From NCBI GenBank assembly GCA_025716855.1, contig JAIXMQ010000001.1, positions 1,122,001 to 1,186,000 of the forward strand: a stretch of DNA of 64,000 nucleotides, written 5' to 3'. Made by a program: the position numbers and the translations under genes. The notes under the pieces were generated by a model. It did not search any database. It was not told the DNA's origin and saw nothing but the letters and a program-made list of their open reading frames with translations. Position 1 is the first letter of the stretch; the number at the start of each line of letters is the position of its first letter. Positions 31,303 to 45,399 of the stretch are shown here, piece after piece. Source of the DNA: Pilaira anomala (taxonomy: Eukaryota > Mucoromycota > Mucoromycetes > Mucorales > Mucoraceae).

Positions 31303-32223
31303 ATGGTCTCAGAATTGCGTCATAGAGACACAAAGACTACGATTGAAGAAGATATGTCTTCATCTTCCTCTCAAAGTGATGAATATCAAGATGATTTAAA
31401 GAAGGACATGCGTTACTCTTATGGAAAGACTCCTGACGGAACAGGTAGAGCCAAAAAAAAAAAAAAAAAGTAAATGGAAAAAAATAATAATTAATTTTTG
31501 TTTATTTTTCTTAGTTTTTCGAGTACCTCTTACCCATGAAATGGTTAGCAAACTTTTAAATCCCAAACAAAAGAAGGGAGTGTTCGACTGGATTACTTTA
31601 GGTACAATGGGTATTGAAATTGGTCTATTCTTTGTATTACCAGTTTGGGCCAAAAGAATTTTATTCTTATTTATTTTCTTTTTTTGGCGTCTTGCTTATA
31701 ATGCCGGTCTTGGATATTTACTCAAATTTCAAAGTGACAGTCGCGGTTTAGTTCGCTTAGCCAAGAAATATCAAATCTTTGATCGCAAAGCTAATCCTAC
31801 TGCTTATAATTGGCTTCAACATCAATTAAGCATTAATATGGGTGATGATTATGATTTTGCTGTAAAGTTCATTTATTGTTCTTTAAACACCAGATAAACT
31901 GATAAGAATTCCTTTTTTTTTTATAAAATAGACCGCTCCGATTGAATACAATACTTGGATGTTGTACAGACAATTAGTGGATCTAATTTTAATGAATGAC
32001 TTTACTTCTTATATTTGCTTTGCTCTTTCTTGGTTTAATACTTCGCCCCAATCTTCCATCTTTTTAGGTGATACTCTTAGATGGTGTGGTGGTTTATTTT
32101 TACTTTTTTTCAATATTTGGGTCAAAATTGATGCACAAAGAGTAGTGAAAGATTTTGCTTGGTGTAAGTTTTGCTTTTTGTTTTGTTTTATACATTTGTG
32201 TAACTAACTTTTTTTTTTTTTTT

Positions 32224-32254
<31 letters not shown>

Positions 32255-34594
32255 TATATGTATACACAGATTGGGGTGATTTCTTCTTTTTAATTGAACA
32301 ATCCCTTACATTCGATGGTGTATTCGAAATGGCTCCTCATCCAATGTACTCTATTGGTTATTTAGGTTACTATGGTATTTCTCTCATATGTGCAAGTTAC
32401 ACTGTATTAATTGTCAGTATTGCTGCTCATGCACTTCAGTTTGCATTTCTTATTTTGGTTGAAACACCTCATATCGAAAAGATTTATAACCCTCCTGCAG
32501 CCATTAAACGTCAACCTGTTACAACAACCACTGAAAGCTCAAACAGTTTGGATCAAAACTCAAATTATTTACGTCGTGATTTAATTGGATTCAAAAACTT
32601 TGATCTCTTTAGATCAACTGATATTGTTGCTGCCATGGTTATGTTTTACGCCATCATGACTCCTCTTTTAGTTCAAGGAAAATCTGGTATTTCAATCGCT
32701 ATCGTTCAAGCATTTGTTTGGCGTGCAATTCATTCTTTAGGTAATGGTGCTATTCTTCGTGCTCAATCGAATAATAAGTTTTTCACTCGTCATTTCATTA
32801 AATGGGGTGGTGGTGTTCAAGAAGCTTTCCAAAATTGGAAGTGTCTCTATAATCTTACTCTCTCCATGACTTATGTTACTTTCTTTATTGCTTGTTGGAA
32901 AACTTATACTTTACCTGTTAACTGGGCTTATGGAACTACCTTACTTCGTCATATTCTTGGTTCTACTTTTATTTCTCTTCATATCTGGACTTCTGTCTCT
33001 ATTCATGAAGTCATTGGTGATTTTGGATGGTACAGAATAAATCATTTAAATACATGTATACATTTTTTTTTTAATTTTACTTTATTTTTTATAGGTTCTA
33101 TGGTGATTTCTTTATGGATGAACATCCTTCTGAATTATTATATACTGGCATTTACAGGTAAAAAATATATATATAATATAAAAGACTACTAGCTTATTAA
33201 ACTTTTCATGTACTACATAGATTTTTGAATAATCCCGAAAAAATTATGGGTCATGCCGCTTTCTGGGGTATGACATTAATTGCTAATAACGGAACCATCT
33301 TTGCATTAGCCGTATTTTCTCAGGCCCTCAACTTTTTATTCCTTCATTATGTTGAAAGGTAACTTGAAGTATACACATATAATAGAATTACTTGATATTT
33401 ACATATACACATTGATTTATTTTTAGCCCACATATGCGAAAGTTATATGGTGACCAAATTCGTAAAGAAGCAGGTTTAACAAAAACCTTAAAATCTGCTG
33501 CAATTGCAATCCCAAAGAATATTCCAGATAAGCTTCAACAAGAAATTACAAAATTAATCCGTGAAAATAACGATAGCACTAAAACTGTTGAACGTATCGT
33601 GAAAGAAGCTGTTGAAAAGGTTGAAAAAGCTGTTGAAGAAACAAAAGATACTGTGGGTAACATGATGGATTTAGGTAAATATTTATTATTTGTTATTTAT
33701 TATTTAGAATCATCATCTCATGTTTTTTTTTATGTATATATCTGTATAGCTCGCCCTCGTTTACAAGAAGTACTTTCTGAAACAAAACAATTAATTGAAG
33801 CTTCTCGTTCTCGCGTTATTATTCCTTTAGTTGCAAACGATATCGAAATGTACGATTTATCTCAATATTCTCTCAAGATAAAAGAAAATGTATTTGAATT
33901 AGGTCAAGAGATTCAAGTTGAATGGAAAGCACCCGATTATCACGGTGCAGAAGATTGGATTGGTGTATTCGAAGTGAAAGCCAATAAGAGTAAGCATATT
34001 ACAAACGTTAGCTCTCGTGGATTATGGCATTGGGTTAACGCTGTTAAGAACCCTGAATCCGATGACCTTATTTTCCCACCCGAAACTCCTATCCTTACCG
34101 AAGGCACTGTCGTATTTAATGGATCCCGATTACCTTGGAAGGTTGGTAAATATGAATTCAGATATCAACATGATAACAAGCATAATGTCATGGCCATTTC
34201 CGTTCCATTTGAGATCAAGGCACCCACCAAACCTTCTGTTATCGATTTGGAAACTACTCAAAATACTGTATTAAAGTTTGTACAGAGCACACTTGGTTTT
34301 AACCCAGATATTATGCCCTCAACAGCTCAAGAAGAATATGTTGGTATGGGTGAAATCGAATCCAGACATTTGGTTCATTGTATCAAGCTTACTTACAATG
34401 TTGAATTCGCTTGGGAAGTCGTTTCTACTGATAAATCCGTAGCTAGACTTTCTCAAAGAATTCTTCATGCTAGAGAAGCTCTTTCTCCTTTTACTTCTGA
34501 ATCTTCTCGTAGATTATCCTCTGCTTCGTTACATTTAGCCTCAAGTGCTTGTGCTGCTCCCCTTATGGCTAAAGTTTCAACTGAGGTCATGTAA
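31303..34594 (+). CDS. CHO2: Phosphatidylethanolamine N-methyltransferase
   Basis: Eight exons (31303-31444, 31515-31861, 31932-32163, 32270-33029, 33095-33157, 33221-33358, 33427-33674, 33750-34594), total 2,775 nt or 924 aa, all GT-AG. The N-terminal 45 residues are acidic. Multiple membrane segments follow, with the paired methyltransferase repeats: FEMAPHPMYSIGYLGYYG in the first half and the FYGDFFMDEHPSELLYTGIY / RFLNNPEKIMGHAAFWG blocks in the second. The C-terminal 280 residues hold a coiled region and a soluble domain with ADWIGVF-type EDWIGVFEVK, typical of Cho2. It makes phosphatidylmonomethylethanolamine from PE with S-adenosylmethionine at the ER, first step of the methylation route to phosphatidylcholine. 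The leader has long T runs, and an ICRE match lies upstream. Confidence 0.95.
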
Positions 34595-34750
34595 TTAAAA
34601 AACTTTTTTTTAAAAAAAAACCTGTAGTTAATCCCCCCCCCCCCCCACCAACCTATTCTTTCTTTTTTTTTATTCCGTAAATACATATATATAAATAAAA
34701 TATAAAAAAAAAAAAAAAATCAAAGTTTATTGTCATTATTATTTTCAAAT

Positions 34751-37700
34751 CTACAGTGTAGTCCATCCACCAATATCATAATTAGCTTCAATCTGTCGTG
34801 AAACATAGATGGGAATATTGTGTTGTAGCCATAATTTACGTATCTCAGAATATCTCTTTAAATTTAAATACTGAGGTCTACCATGTCTGATTTAATAAAG
34901 TTAGTTTTACATTCTCCATGCAGATTTTGAAACTCTCATTTTTTTTTTTTACCTAAGCCCTTGATCCACCTCACCATGAGGGTCTAAATAAGGCGCATTA
35001 TAAAACCATCCATTACCGTTATGTAACAATATTAATACACATCTCTTGACAGATAAGAAAATACCAATTTCACCACCACATCTATAATAATAAAAAAAAA
35101 GAGAGAATTAAATATATATATCTTATAAAAATTAAAATATGTAGAAAAAGCACTTACTCTAATGTATGAAGATTACATTCACCTTCCTCATCTTCAGCAC
35201 AACAGAAACTTTGAGCACAGACAAACGTACCACAGAATAAGCATAAAGCGGGATCACTAGGTACCGTACCACACTTTTGACATACTCGACGCATACTTTC
35301 ATCAAATAATCGATCTAATCTCTTTGGTAAAGCTACTAAATAAATAGGCGTAGGTAAATCTAAAGAGATATCCACTAAACGTTGAGCAGAGAAATTAACA
35401 AGTTGCCCTTCTTGAATCTGAACACGACGCTCAGATTCTCTTAAATGTTGTGAACACCAGTGATGTAATAAAGATTCAGTGATGGGTGTAGGTTGTAAGA
35501 AGTCTGCAAAGTTAGGTAAATGTAAAATACTTAATAAACGATCCAATTCTGACTCTGCACTATCGACTTCATTCGTTTGAACTGTAGGAATAATTAATCC
35601 GAATCGAACAATCATCAAGATTAATGTACGTCGCAAGAAGGGTAGAACAAAGAATTTCAATAACGCACAAAATGATGCATCGCTACCAAACTTTTCGAAT
35701 GATCTTTGAGCCTCTTCTGGTGTAAATCGTAACTTGTTCATAAGTGAAAAAGCAAATGATTTGGCTGCAGAAATATCTTGAGATGGTTCACTAGGTGCTG
35801 TTTGATGTTGTTCTGTTGTATCGTCTCGTGTTAATCTATCTTGAAGTAATCCAACAGCTGTCTTTGCAAGTTCGGCCAAAAATAACGTACGTACAAATGG
35901 AAAGATTTCGGCTTGGGTCAATGGAACCATATGAAGTGAGATTTCTGTTAAAATCATAAATGGATCATCTTCCAAGATAGGTGCATTATCATAAAGTACA
36001 ATTTTTTCCGTTCCACCTGCAGAGAGATTTGCCATTTCATCTACATTGATTTCAAACATTTGTCGAATACGGCCTAAAGAAAACATACTAACACGAGCCA
36101 TAGTCACGCTATTTGTTGACGAGGATGGGTTGGTGGTTTCTGAACTAGTACACATCATGGTGGTATAAGCCATTACTGTATCACTCAAGATACGAAGTAA
36201 CATTTGTGTTTGTGGAGGTATTTGATCAAAGAGTGTATTCGTATTAACATGTTCTTTTGCAACTGATCGAGTTGCTCCACGAGCTGCTATTTCAACACCG
36301 GCTACTGTATAACCCATAATACCCCAAAGCATATCGACGTTTTTAGCTGATGTTGACATTTCACGTTCATTATCATCGGTACAAATCTCTTGATAAATAA
36401 TACCAAGTACATCAAAAAGACGAGTATACGATTTTCTAATAAAGGGTGCACTGACCATAGCTGTACTATGCAAGGTTTCGTTTTCAAATGGCCCTAATTT
36501 ACCATCAGGAGGAGGAAGTGAACCTGAATTAATTGCACTTTGTAATAGGGCCTCTGCAGTTCCTTCAGCATTTTCTTCTTCTTGACTCGTACTAGCATTC
36601 ATCATTTCAGGTGTCGTATTGGTGCCAATCACAACTGTATCTTGTAAAGCAGGTATAGGTTGGGCTACATTATTCAAGTTCTCCAATGGTGTAGGTAATG
36701 GAAGTCGAGTAGGGAAATTGATAGGAGCCCAGTCACGTACCGTTGGGTTTGCTGTAGTCACAATAGGGTTGATATTGGGTGTACCTATTGGTAAGTTGGG
36801 TAAAAGATGTGTCATCACATCTCTCATATGACTTGTAGTAGATGCTGAACTGTTTCTTTTATGTGTTGCTGTACGAGAAGCTGTGATAATCTTTTGTTTC
36901 AATTTGTGTACAATTTGATTCACGTCAGTTCTATAAAAGCTTTCAAAATCAGCATCATCCGCTTTAGCAATCACACCTGGATAATTCTCTTTCTTTCCTT
37001 TCCAAAAAACAGGTAATAAGATATTTCCTAATGATTTACAAAGTGGACACATAAATTCTCTTCTAGATCTATTTTCAGGGTGGTTACGTGTTAATTGTGC
37101 AGAGTGTCTAGAATCGATTGATGTACAATAAACTTCAAAACACTTTATGTGCATTAAATGTCCACAAGAAGAAGCATATAGACCTGTCTTGTGCATTTGA
37201 GCTGGGAAACCAGAGATATTATCCGAGTCATCTGCTAAACATTGTCTATCTTGCCAATCAACATCAAGGTTTGAACCCATACTATATATTTCGTTAAAGA
37301 GGGAACTATCGTTCATTGGAGTTTCACGCATAATATTCGAGGTTTGAATTAAACCCAAAAGACCATAAGGTAAAGAACGATCATTGACATCTTCTTGACA
37401 TACGATACATGTGCCTGTAGGATACGTGCAGAACTGATGCAAGTTTTCAGAGTTGGCATTTTCTTCGTTATCATCACCAAAGGTATCTGAAGCGTCTGCA
37501 AAAACTTCATCATCATCGTCATCATAGAGATCTTCATTGTTTTCCATAAACTGAGACTGTGCTTGAACGAATTGAGCCATAATTCTTTTTTGTCTTTCCT
37601 TAGCAGCCAACTTTTTCTTTTCTAATTCGGATAACTCTGTAATTCCACCGTTGTTTTCGTGTCTAATAGCTTCTTCGCGCATTTGATCTGCACGCTTATT

Positions 37701-40700
37701 CTTCCAATTTTGAACCATTTCACGAGTTTTGGCGGGTCCTTTAGACTCAAGTTGATTAAAGATCCAATTGAAACGACTTGATACTTCACTGTATTCTTCT
37801 TCTGATTGAAGAGAGACCATAATATCGAATAATGTCATGTCTTGGGTTTGTTTAGGTTCTCCTTCTGGTACAGGAACATGATTTAATTCAACCTTGAAAT
37901 ACTTGTCACATACATGCTGTAAGAATCCGCCACTACCATCTTCTTGATTTACAATACTGTTATTATCATCTGTAAGAGCTAATAATACCAAGTATAATGT
38001 TTGATCTAAAATAGTATCACTCTTGTGATTATCACCCGTACGTACATTCCACATAGCATAAGCCAACATTTGTACAAATACAGTTGATTGTAAAAAGTTA
38101 CCAAGGTATTGGAAGGGACCCGGAGCAATCTTTGCATGCTTTGGTAAGATGAAAAAGTCTTCTTCTTTACTAGAAGGATTTGCCTTCTTCCATCTTGCTT
38201 TAAGGATTGTCTCTGCTTCTTCACGATTGTTACGACTGAAATGCCAAAAGTAAGTATCCACATCAGCAAAGTATTCATCTTTAAGTTCATATAAGCCATG
38301 ATCGTTAACACCATCAGGAGACTTAAAGCGTGCAACTTCAGAAAGAATACGATCAAATTCAGGATGTTCGCTAATACGTTCAGGAATACGCTTGGTTAAT
38401 TCGGAATAAGAAGATGATCCAAGACATAAATTATGAATGATTTCACGTCGAATCTTGTCTAAGATAGACATTCCAGAAATATTGGCTCTTTCACAAGCAA
38501 TTACAATCAATAGATTCAATATTTCCTCCACCATAAACACAGTTTGGGATGCATCATAGTAACTATGTCCACTCTTTCCCAAGAACCATGATACCAAGTC
38601 AAATCTATCTAAAAGTGTAGCCAAGAACTGGTTGGGTTGAATTGTGACGAAGCCTAATTGTAATAAGAATACATCTGCATCATATGTGTTTTCACGTAAT
38701 GAAATATCACGATAATGGTGGGCCTATATATATTAATTTATGTTAATAATTTACCTTTTTTTTTTCTTACGATTCTTTTTTATATACCTGATTTCTGATA
38801 CCATAACCATTACGGACCCATACACCAGCTCTGATTTGAGAAGAAAAGACAATAGTACGGACAGGGTAGTCAAGAATAGGTAATAATACAGCAGGAGAAG
38901 CATTTTCAGTTTCATGAAACATAACAATCATCTTCTTAAAGCCACCTTCCCAACCAGCTTCACGTAATATATCATCATTTAACAAATAAGCATACTCTAA
39001 TAAACCAGATAATAACCAATGCAAAGGATGATGGAAAGAAACAGGTTGAGTAGCTACATTATATTTAATTACTTCAAATGGTTCAGTATAGCGTAAAGTA
39101 ATGGTATGGAATACTTGAGAAGCAGCACCATAAATTTTTTGAGGTGGGGCGGCTCCTGCAGCTGCTGTAACACGTTTAGCCTTTTCTGCCTCTTCTTCTT
39201 CATCATCCAATTTACCCCAATCCATAATCTTTTTGAGTACGCGAGAGATTGCTCTTACGATTGTGACAGCAGCGTTTACTTTATCTTGCTTTGTGTTGTT
39301 AGGCAACATGGAGAAGCAATCAGAAAATTGACGACAACATTTAGCGATTTGAAGTGTAACGTTGAAAGCATTAACCCAAATTTCTGATTCATATTCTACG
39401 TGAGTATCTTTTTGACAAACTTGTGCATTCATGCCTTGGAAAAGACTGATTAAATCCAAATATTGACGAAGGAATAAAGGATCTTGAGCAATCACACTTT
39501 TTATCATATCAACATTCATAATGTAACGTAAATCATGAAAGGCATTAAAGTAACGACGAGTTCGGAAAGCACGGGATTCACAGTTAATACGAGATGGGTA
39601 TTTTGATCGATCAGAAGGTAATAAGAGGTACAAACGATCTGTCAAGAAGAATGCAGTCAATGTAGAACAAATGATACCAAAGAAGTAATAATTATGAACA
39701 AGTAAATCAGAAACAGTAGGGACTGTTAATAATTGAACAGAGAAAAGGATAATTGAATTTTCTGGTTCACGATCACGTAATAAAAATGATTCAGCTAAAC
39801 GAGCATAATTTCTTGCAAGACGTTTACCCAAAATCTTTTTAAAGTGAGGATTCGAAGCAAGTGTTGAAATGTATAATTCACGTAATGAGATACGAACTTC
39901 TTTCCAAAGTTTGAGATCATACAACATAAAGTAATCTAAACGTAATTTCTCTTCGAATTCTTTTTGCATTCCCATAGCAGAATAAGCTGTTTCTTTATCG
40001 AGTGTTGCTGTAACAGGTTTTTTACCTTCGGCAGTTGAGCTTTTTACAAGTGAATTTGTTGTCGTCGTAGTTCCTGTTGATTTTGTCGTTAAAGATTCAC
40101 CAAATGAAACCTCGATGTTTCTTAAATGTTGATACTCTCTAACCATAGCAGCAGGATCCCAATCAATACTAGCAATATCACATTGATTACGGAATATAAT
40201 AGGACTGGAAGCAAAAGATTCTGGACTTCCTGGCTTACTACTAATATTTGTATCAACATCTGGTTCAAACATTTCCACATCTTCAACAATATCAGAAGTT
40301 GACATTGCCGTATCATCCTTTATGTTATCCTCATCTTCTTCTTCTCCATCCCCATTTGTATTATTATTCGTTCTTAATCCAGTAGTTAAAATAGCGAGAG
40401 GTAATCGAAGTTCCCATTCTGCACATAATTCTTCACATAATATATTACGTATCACTGCATCACTATTTTCAATTGATTCAAAAAATCTTTTTCTTCCATT
40501 CACTAATTCATTCAACCAATCTACTAATAAACCACATACTTGTTCTCTAAACGTTTCTTTTGCTGGTCTAATAGTAACACCTAAATTAATAGCAGATAAC
40601 GGAGCAGCAATCTTTCGTAATTCTGCAATGTCCTTTGAAACCGTAATAATTTCTCTTCCATGAACATGGATTACGTCCACAATTTGTTTTGCTTTATCCC

Positions 40701-41731
40701 AATTCCAACCTGTAGCTGTCATAATAGATTCCAATACATGTGAAAAAGCGTGTGCTTCATCGTTCCAAGCAATACAAGCGTACAATTCACCATCTTCATC
40801 TTTGGAACTTGATTTATTACTGCTGTTTTCTTTATCCATATCCACATCTTCTTCCATTACGGAATCCGTATTTTCCATATTAGTATCTGATTCTTCGCTA
40901 TTAGGTAGATGAGAAGGTACACCTAATTTACTTAAGACATTACGTTGTTCTTGACTTTCTCTTATTAAATCTTCTGTAGATGAGTTTAAAGCAACTTCAT
41001 CCGGAGCTAAAGCAAATGTATCCAATAAAAAGTTGAGAACTGAAGCAATTGTGGATCTAATAGCATCTACTAACTCTGGTTCAAGAGAGGCTCTTTCTGA
41101 TCCTATTTCTTCATTATAATGGTTTTTTTTATCTGCGGTGTGAATTTTACACTTTAGGGGTACTTTCCAGGCTTCTGGATCTCCACAATCACAACATCCT
41201 CCAGATCCAGGGCTTACCGCGAATAAGATATCATGTCCATCATGATTTGTTGCATGAAAACACTTTGAACAAAATACACAGGTATCATCTAGTCCACAAT
41301 TTCTATTTCATATAAATTTAGCTGTTAAAATAAAATTTTCAGCCTGCCATGTTGTTACGTTACCTGCAACGGTATACAGGTTCTCCCTTACGAAAGACGT
41401 GTCCACATTTCCTTCCTTTTTGACTAGATAGATCTTGGTTGGGTAAAATACCGTTAGCATGCCATAAACTTGAATCCATCATAATATTTTGTTCTTTTCC
41501 ATCATGGCAATGAGATTGAAGGTTAAGGGATTCTTGTAGGTCTTGTTTAGATGAAAAGAAGTGTTTATTCATCAAACTTTCATTGTTCATCCATAACGAC
41601 TCATAACACCGTGTCAAGATGGTTTGCTTTGCTGTTTCATCAAAATGACAGTTAAATAAAAGAGGAGACTGCCATAGGAAGTCTGATATATTTAAAGAGG
41701 CAGACATCTCTGCTTTTTTTTCGTTCATCAT
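34751..41731 (-). CDS. UBR1: UBR1-like E3 ubiquitin ligase (N-recognin)
   Basis: Five exons (41731-41364, 41302-38788, 38723-35158, 35081-34953, 34886-34751), total 6,714 nt or 2,237 aa, all GT-AG. The UBR box (about residues 108-180) spans the exon 1/2 junction, CGHVFRKGEPVYRCR then CGLDDTCVFCSKCF, HATNHDGHDI and CCDCGDPEAW; it binds type 1 N-degrons. A ClpS-like region is suggested by residues around NDEAHAFSHVLESI. An acidic segment is followed by CIVCQEDV...CGHLMHIKCFEVY...CPLCKSLGN, the RING-H2 domain. The C-terminal autoinhibitory region has GLRHGRPQYLNLKRYSE. The protein ubiquitylates substrates bearing destabilising N-terminal residues with a Rad6-type E2. It converges on CHO2 with 156 bp between stops. 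Somewhat longer than yeast Ubr1. Confidence 0.95.
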
Positions 41732-41877
41732 ATCACCAAGATGAACTCTTTCTGTTGTCTGTTTTCTTTTTGAAAAAAATATAAAAAAAAGGAGTTGACC
41801 AAGACGTCACAAAAAAAAATACTTAAATAAAGAAATCCTTTCATTTAAAGTTTATCATGGTTGATTATAATATTTAT

Positions 41878-42432
41878 TTATTTAGGCTTTGCAATAATAT
41901 AACAAGTAGTTCCAAAATGATATCTCGATACTTTTTCAATCTCCAATTTATCTTTTACTCTTTCATCCTCAAATAAACCCATAATATCTCTATTCCACCA
42001 ACATCCCCATTGTTTTACATGTTTATCCAAATTAGTGTCTAATAACCGGTTCAACCAGTCATAATGAGAACGACCATGTTCTAATAACAATACCCGAGAT
42101 TCACTTGACTTGCATTGATCGGCGAATTGAACAAGCGCTTCCACTGGATCTTGACAAGAACATAATCCAAATGTATCTACAATCGTATCATATTTCTTGA
42201 CCTGTTTTTCTTCTACACTGGCTGTTTCAAAGAATGCATTATGAAATTTATCTTTATATGCTTCAAATTTTTCTTTGGCTTGATTCAACATGGGTTCATG
42301 ACGGTCTGTAAATGTTGCTGAAGTCACCTGGTCTGGTTTGTAATAAGAAAAGTTACGACCTGTACCTGTTGATACCTCTAATACATCTCCCTAAAAAATG
42401 TTTCAGTATACATGAATCTGTCTAATATACAT

Positions 42433-42471
<39 letters not shown>

Positions 42472-42833
42472 TTGGCTTTTCCAATCAACCAACGTCTTAA
42501 TAAACCCATACCCATAATAATCTCATCCCAATTAATTTCATCATCATACTTTTTAGCTACTGTTGCCCAAACACCAGTTGTATCAAAACTTTTAGGTGTC
42601 ACAGTAGGATCCTCGGGTCCATTACCTGCAATCATATCATTTGTATCATTTTTACTTTTAAATACCAACATACTAACATAGGTCGCTGTAACATAAAGTA
42701 AGGTACCACCCATTAAAAGAGGTGCCAACTTGGGCCTTGACTTGGGTGGTGGTGGAGGCGGTGGTGGGGTATAAATTGGCTTATACTTTAAACCATTAGC
42801 TGTTGCCTTATATAATGCTTTTCGTGTTGACAT
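41878..42833 (-). CDS. OMS1-like mitochondrial membrane methyltransferase
   Basis: Two exons (42833-42471, 42390-41878), 291 aa. A basic N-terminus and a Pro8 tract (YTPPPPPPPPKSRPK) precede one membrane segment (LLMGGTLLYVTATYVSMLVF, about residues 42-61). The C-terminal half is a SAM-dependent methyltransferase of the UbiE/COQ5 group, with motif I GDVLEVSTGTGRN at the start of exon 2 and YDTIVDTFGLCSCQDP as motif II/post-I region. It resembles Oms1 of yeast mitochondrial inner membrane. The start 18 codons upstream (42887) is possible but adds only a Phe-rich run. The intron donor is followed by an unbroken A run of about 35 nt on the coding strand. Confidence 0.8.
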
Positions 42834-43096
42834 TTCAAAAAAAAAATTAAAAAAAACAAAAAAGTTCCCCTCTCCTTTCTTCCACACCCCTCTAAAATAA
42901 AAGGATCATCCAATCATGTGTATTTATGCATAGCTGGGACTGTTACCTTAAAAAATGACTTTCCTTTTTTACCAACTTTCCGGTAAGAATGAAATACATG
43001 ACATGTAAGATAGGTACATAAAACAAGTATAAATTTCAATCTAAAATATACTCTCTCTCTTTCTCTTTTACTTTCTTTATTTTATAAAAAAAAACA
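42834..43096. promoter_or_regulatory. Divergent promoter shared by OMS1-like gene and P450
   Basis: Only 263 bp separate the two start codons. A CCAAT box (42910-42914, in atccaatcatgtg) lies about 80 bp from the OMS1-like start. A pyrimidine run (ctctctctctttctctttta) lies just before the P450 start. Confidence 0.55.
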
Positions 43097-45109
43097 ATGT
43101 CTTTGGAAAAAATGAATGTAGGAACAACTGCGGTGGCTGCTTTATCCACAGTAGTGGCAATCACTGGCTTATTGGCTCTCAAATACAATGACCGCGCTTT
43201 ATTCGATGAACATCGTAAAGGCATACCTCATCCAAAAGGCGTACCTATCTTGGGAAACTTGCTTAATATTTCTAGAAACAAGCATCGTTATTTTGAATAT
43301 CTTCTTGAAGTCTATGAGCAACTGGATACCTTGACTTTGTAAAGCATATATAAATACATATTTGTTAATTTTGATTCTCACACACTATATCTTTGTAGTC
43401 GATCTTCTTCACTTGGTATTCCCAGTAACATAACAACTGTAGATCCAAAAAACATTGAATATATACTTAAAGGTAATTTAATAGCACCAACCTTAACAAC
43501 CAAACCGTTACTTAACGCACACCATCATCGATAGATAACTTTGATAATTATATCAAGAGTCAAAACTTTCGTCGCGTGTTTTATGACTTCTTTGGTGATG
43601 GTATATTTAATACAGATGGTGAGAGTTGGCGATTACAAAGAAGGACCTCTTCTCAGATATTTCATGTGAAAAACTTTCAGACAGAATTCACTAGGTATAT
43701 ATATATATATATATACATATATTTGTTTATATTATATGCTGCTTACATACTTATATTTATATCATTATTATGCGCGCGCATGTATTTACAGAGTTTTTAT
43801 TGATCACGCTGATATTCTCTGTGAAAAAATATTTGATCCGGCTGTTGAAAGTGGTCTAGTAATTGATTTTCATAACTTGATGCTTCGATATACTATGGAT
43901 ACATTTGTAGAGTAAGTGATTTTTTATTTTACTGTTTTTTCTTATCTCTATTTACAAGCTTATGCACCCCCCCCCCTTTTTTTAATTTATGATAGGATTG
44001 CATTTGGTGTAAAATTAAACTCCTTGTTGAACAGAGTTGACTTTGCAGAATCATTTGATGTGCTACAACTTGATAATTATGCAAGAATCATCTTTCCATT
44101 TCATTCCATCAGCCGAAAGTTTCAAGATAAATTCGGCAAAGAAAAAACAATCAAGCAACATTTGGACACTGTAAATAATTTTGTCTATGGTATTATTCGT
44201 CAACGTCGGTTAGAAAAGGAACAAAATCCTGACTTATATTCGAAATCGGATGATTACAAGACTGATTTATTATTTCGCTTCATGAAGTCGCAATCACTTA
44301 CGGGTGAATTATATACTGATACCCAGCTACGTGACACCATGCTAAATATGTTGATTGCAGGTCGTGATACTTCTGCACAAACTTTATCTTGGTTCTTTTA
44401 TTGCGTCTTAAAGTATCCTGACGTAGAAGCAAAATTATTGTCAGAAATTGAGACTTTCATAACGAGTGATATTGAAAACGATACTGTAAAAGTCTATGAG
44501 GCCATTCAAAAAATGAAGTACTCGCATGCTGTGTAAAGTTTTACTGTGTATATACAAATATTTGCTTATGCTGACTATTTATATCCTTTTTTTTTTTTTT
44601 ATGTAGTCTTTATGAAGTACTACGCATGTACCCTTCTGTACCAAGTAATAGAAGACAAGCTTTACAGGATGATATCTTACCTGATGGTACTCATGTTAAA
44701 AAGGGAGATGAAGTTGTTTTTCAACCTTTCTGCCAAGGCAGACATGAAAAGGTATGGGGTCCAGATGCTAAACAATTTAAACCAGACCGCTGGTTATCAA
44801 AAGAAGGTAATTTAATTCGACCTGAACCTGGTAAATTTGTTGTATTTCATATGGGTCCTAGAATATGCTTAGGTAAGTTTGTATATAAGATAACAGTTAT
44901 ATATCACTAAACTATGTTTTTTTTTAAAAAAAGGTCAAAATATGGCTACTTTGGAAGTCTTATTAGCCATGTCTATTTTATTAAAGAAATACAAATTTAA
45001 AAGAGCTCCTGGCCATCGTGTTGAGTTCTCGAATCAAGTTACTTTATCTATGAAATATGGTATGAAAGTGTTAGTAGAAAAACGAGCTGAAAGTATGGAC
45101 CAAATATAA
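43097..45109 (+). CDS. Cytochrome P450 monooxygenase
   Basis: Seven exons (43097-43338, 43399-43472, 43535-43694, 43792-43911, 43996-44532, 44607-44872, 44934-45109), total 1,575 nt or 524 aa. An N-terminal membrane anchor (TTAVAALSTVVAITGLLAL) is followed by the Pro-rich hinge IPHPKGVPILGN. The C-helix has GESWRLQRR. Helix I is AGRDTSAQTLSWF. The ExxR motif reads YEVLRMYPSVP, and the haem loop FHMGPRICLGQNMA gives F-x-x-G-x-R-x-C-x-G. All catalytic motifs are intact. ER-membrane oxidase; the FGDGIFNTDG and IAGRDT motifs resemble fungal CYP52/CYP86-like fatty-acid hydroxylases, so a lipid substrate is plausible but unproven. Confidence 0.92.
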
Positions 45110-45399
45110 ATTATTATCAACGTATTCTCATTGTATGCACGTATATATCAAATGGCGTTAAAAGTAATATGTGCTCCTTTTAATAAATAAAAACCTTTTT
45201 TATTTACTAGAGTTCACACTATTTTTGGAACAGAATTTGAAAATAATTAAAACAATTGAGAATTAGTTTTGAAACAAAGTTTGAGAATAAAATGAACTAT
45301 TGCTTTGAATATCAAAATACCTTTGCAGTAGTACTACTCAGTATCTTGATTGTCCTTAGCGACAACTAGGAAAGAAGTTCACTTTTTACGGGCTTTTTT
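45110..45399. other. 3' region of P450 and edge of Fanzor relic
   Basis: AT-rich, no gene. A likely polyadenylation region follows the P450 stop (several aataaa-like motifs near 45,185). Confidence 0.35.

Noticed and set aside
35154..41025. Two separate large genes at the UBR1 locus
   Set aside because: A GT-AG intron (38,787-38,724) joins the two frames in phase, and UBR box and RING belong to one protein family.
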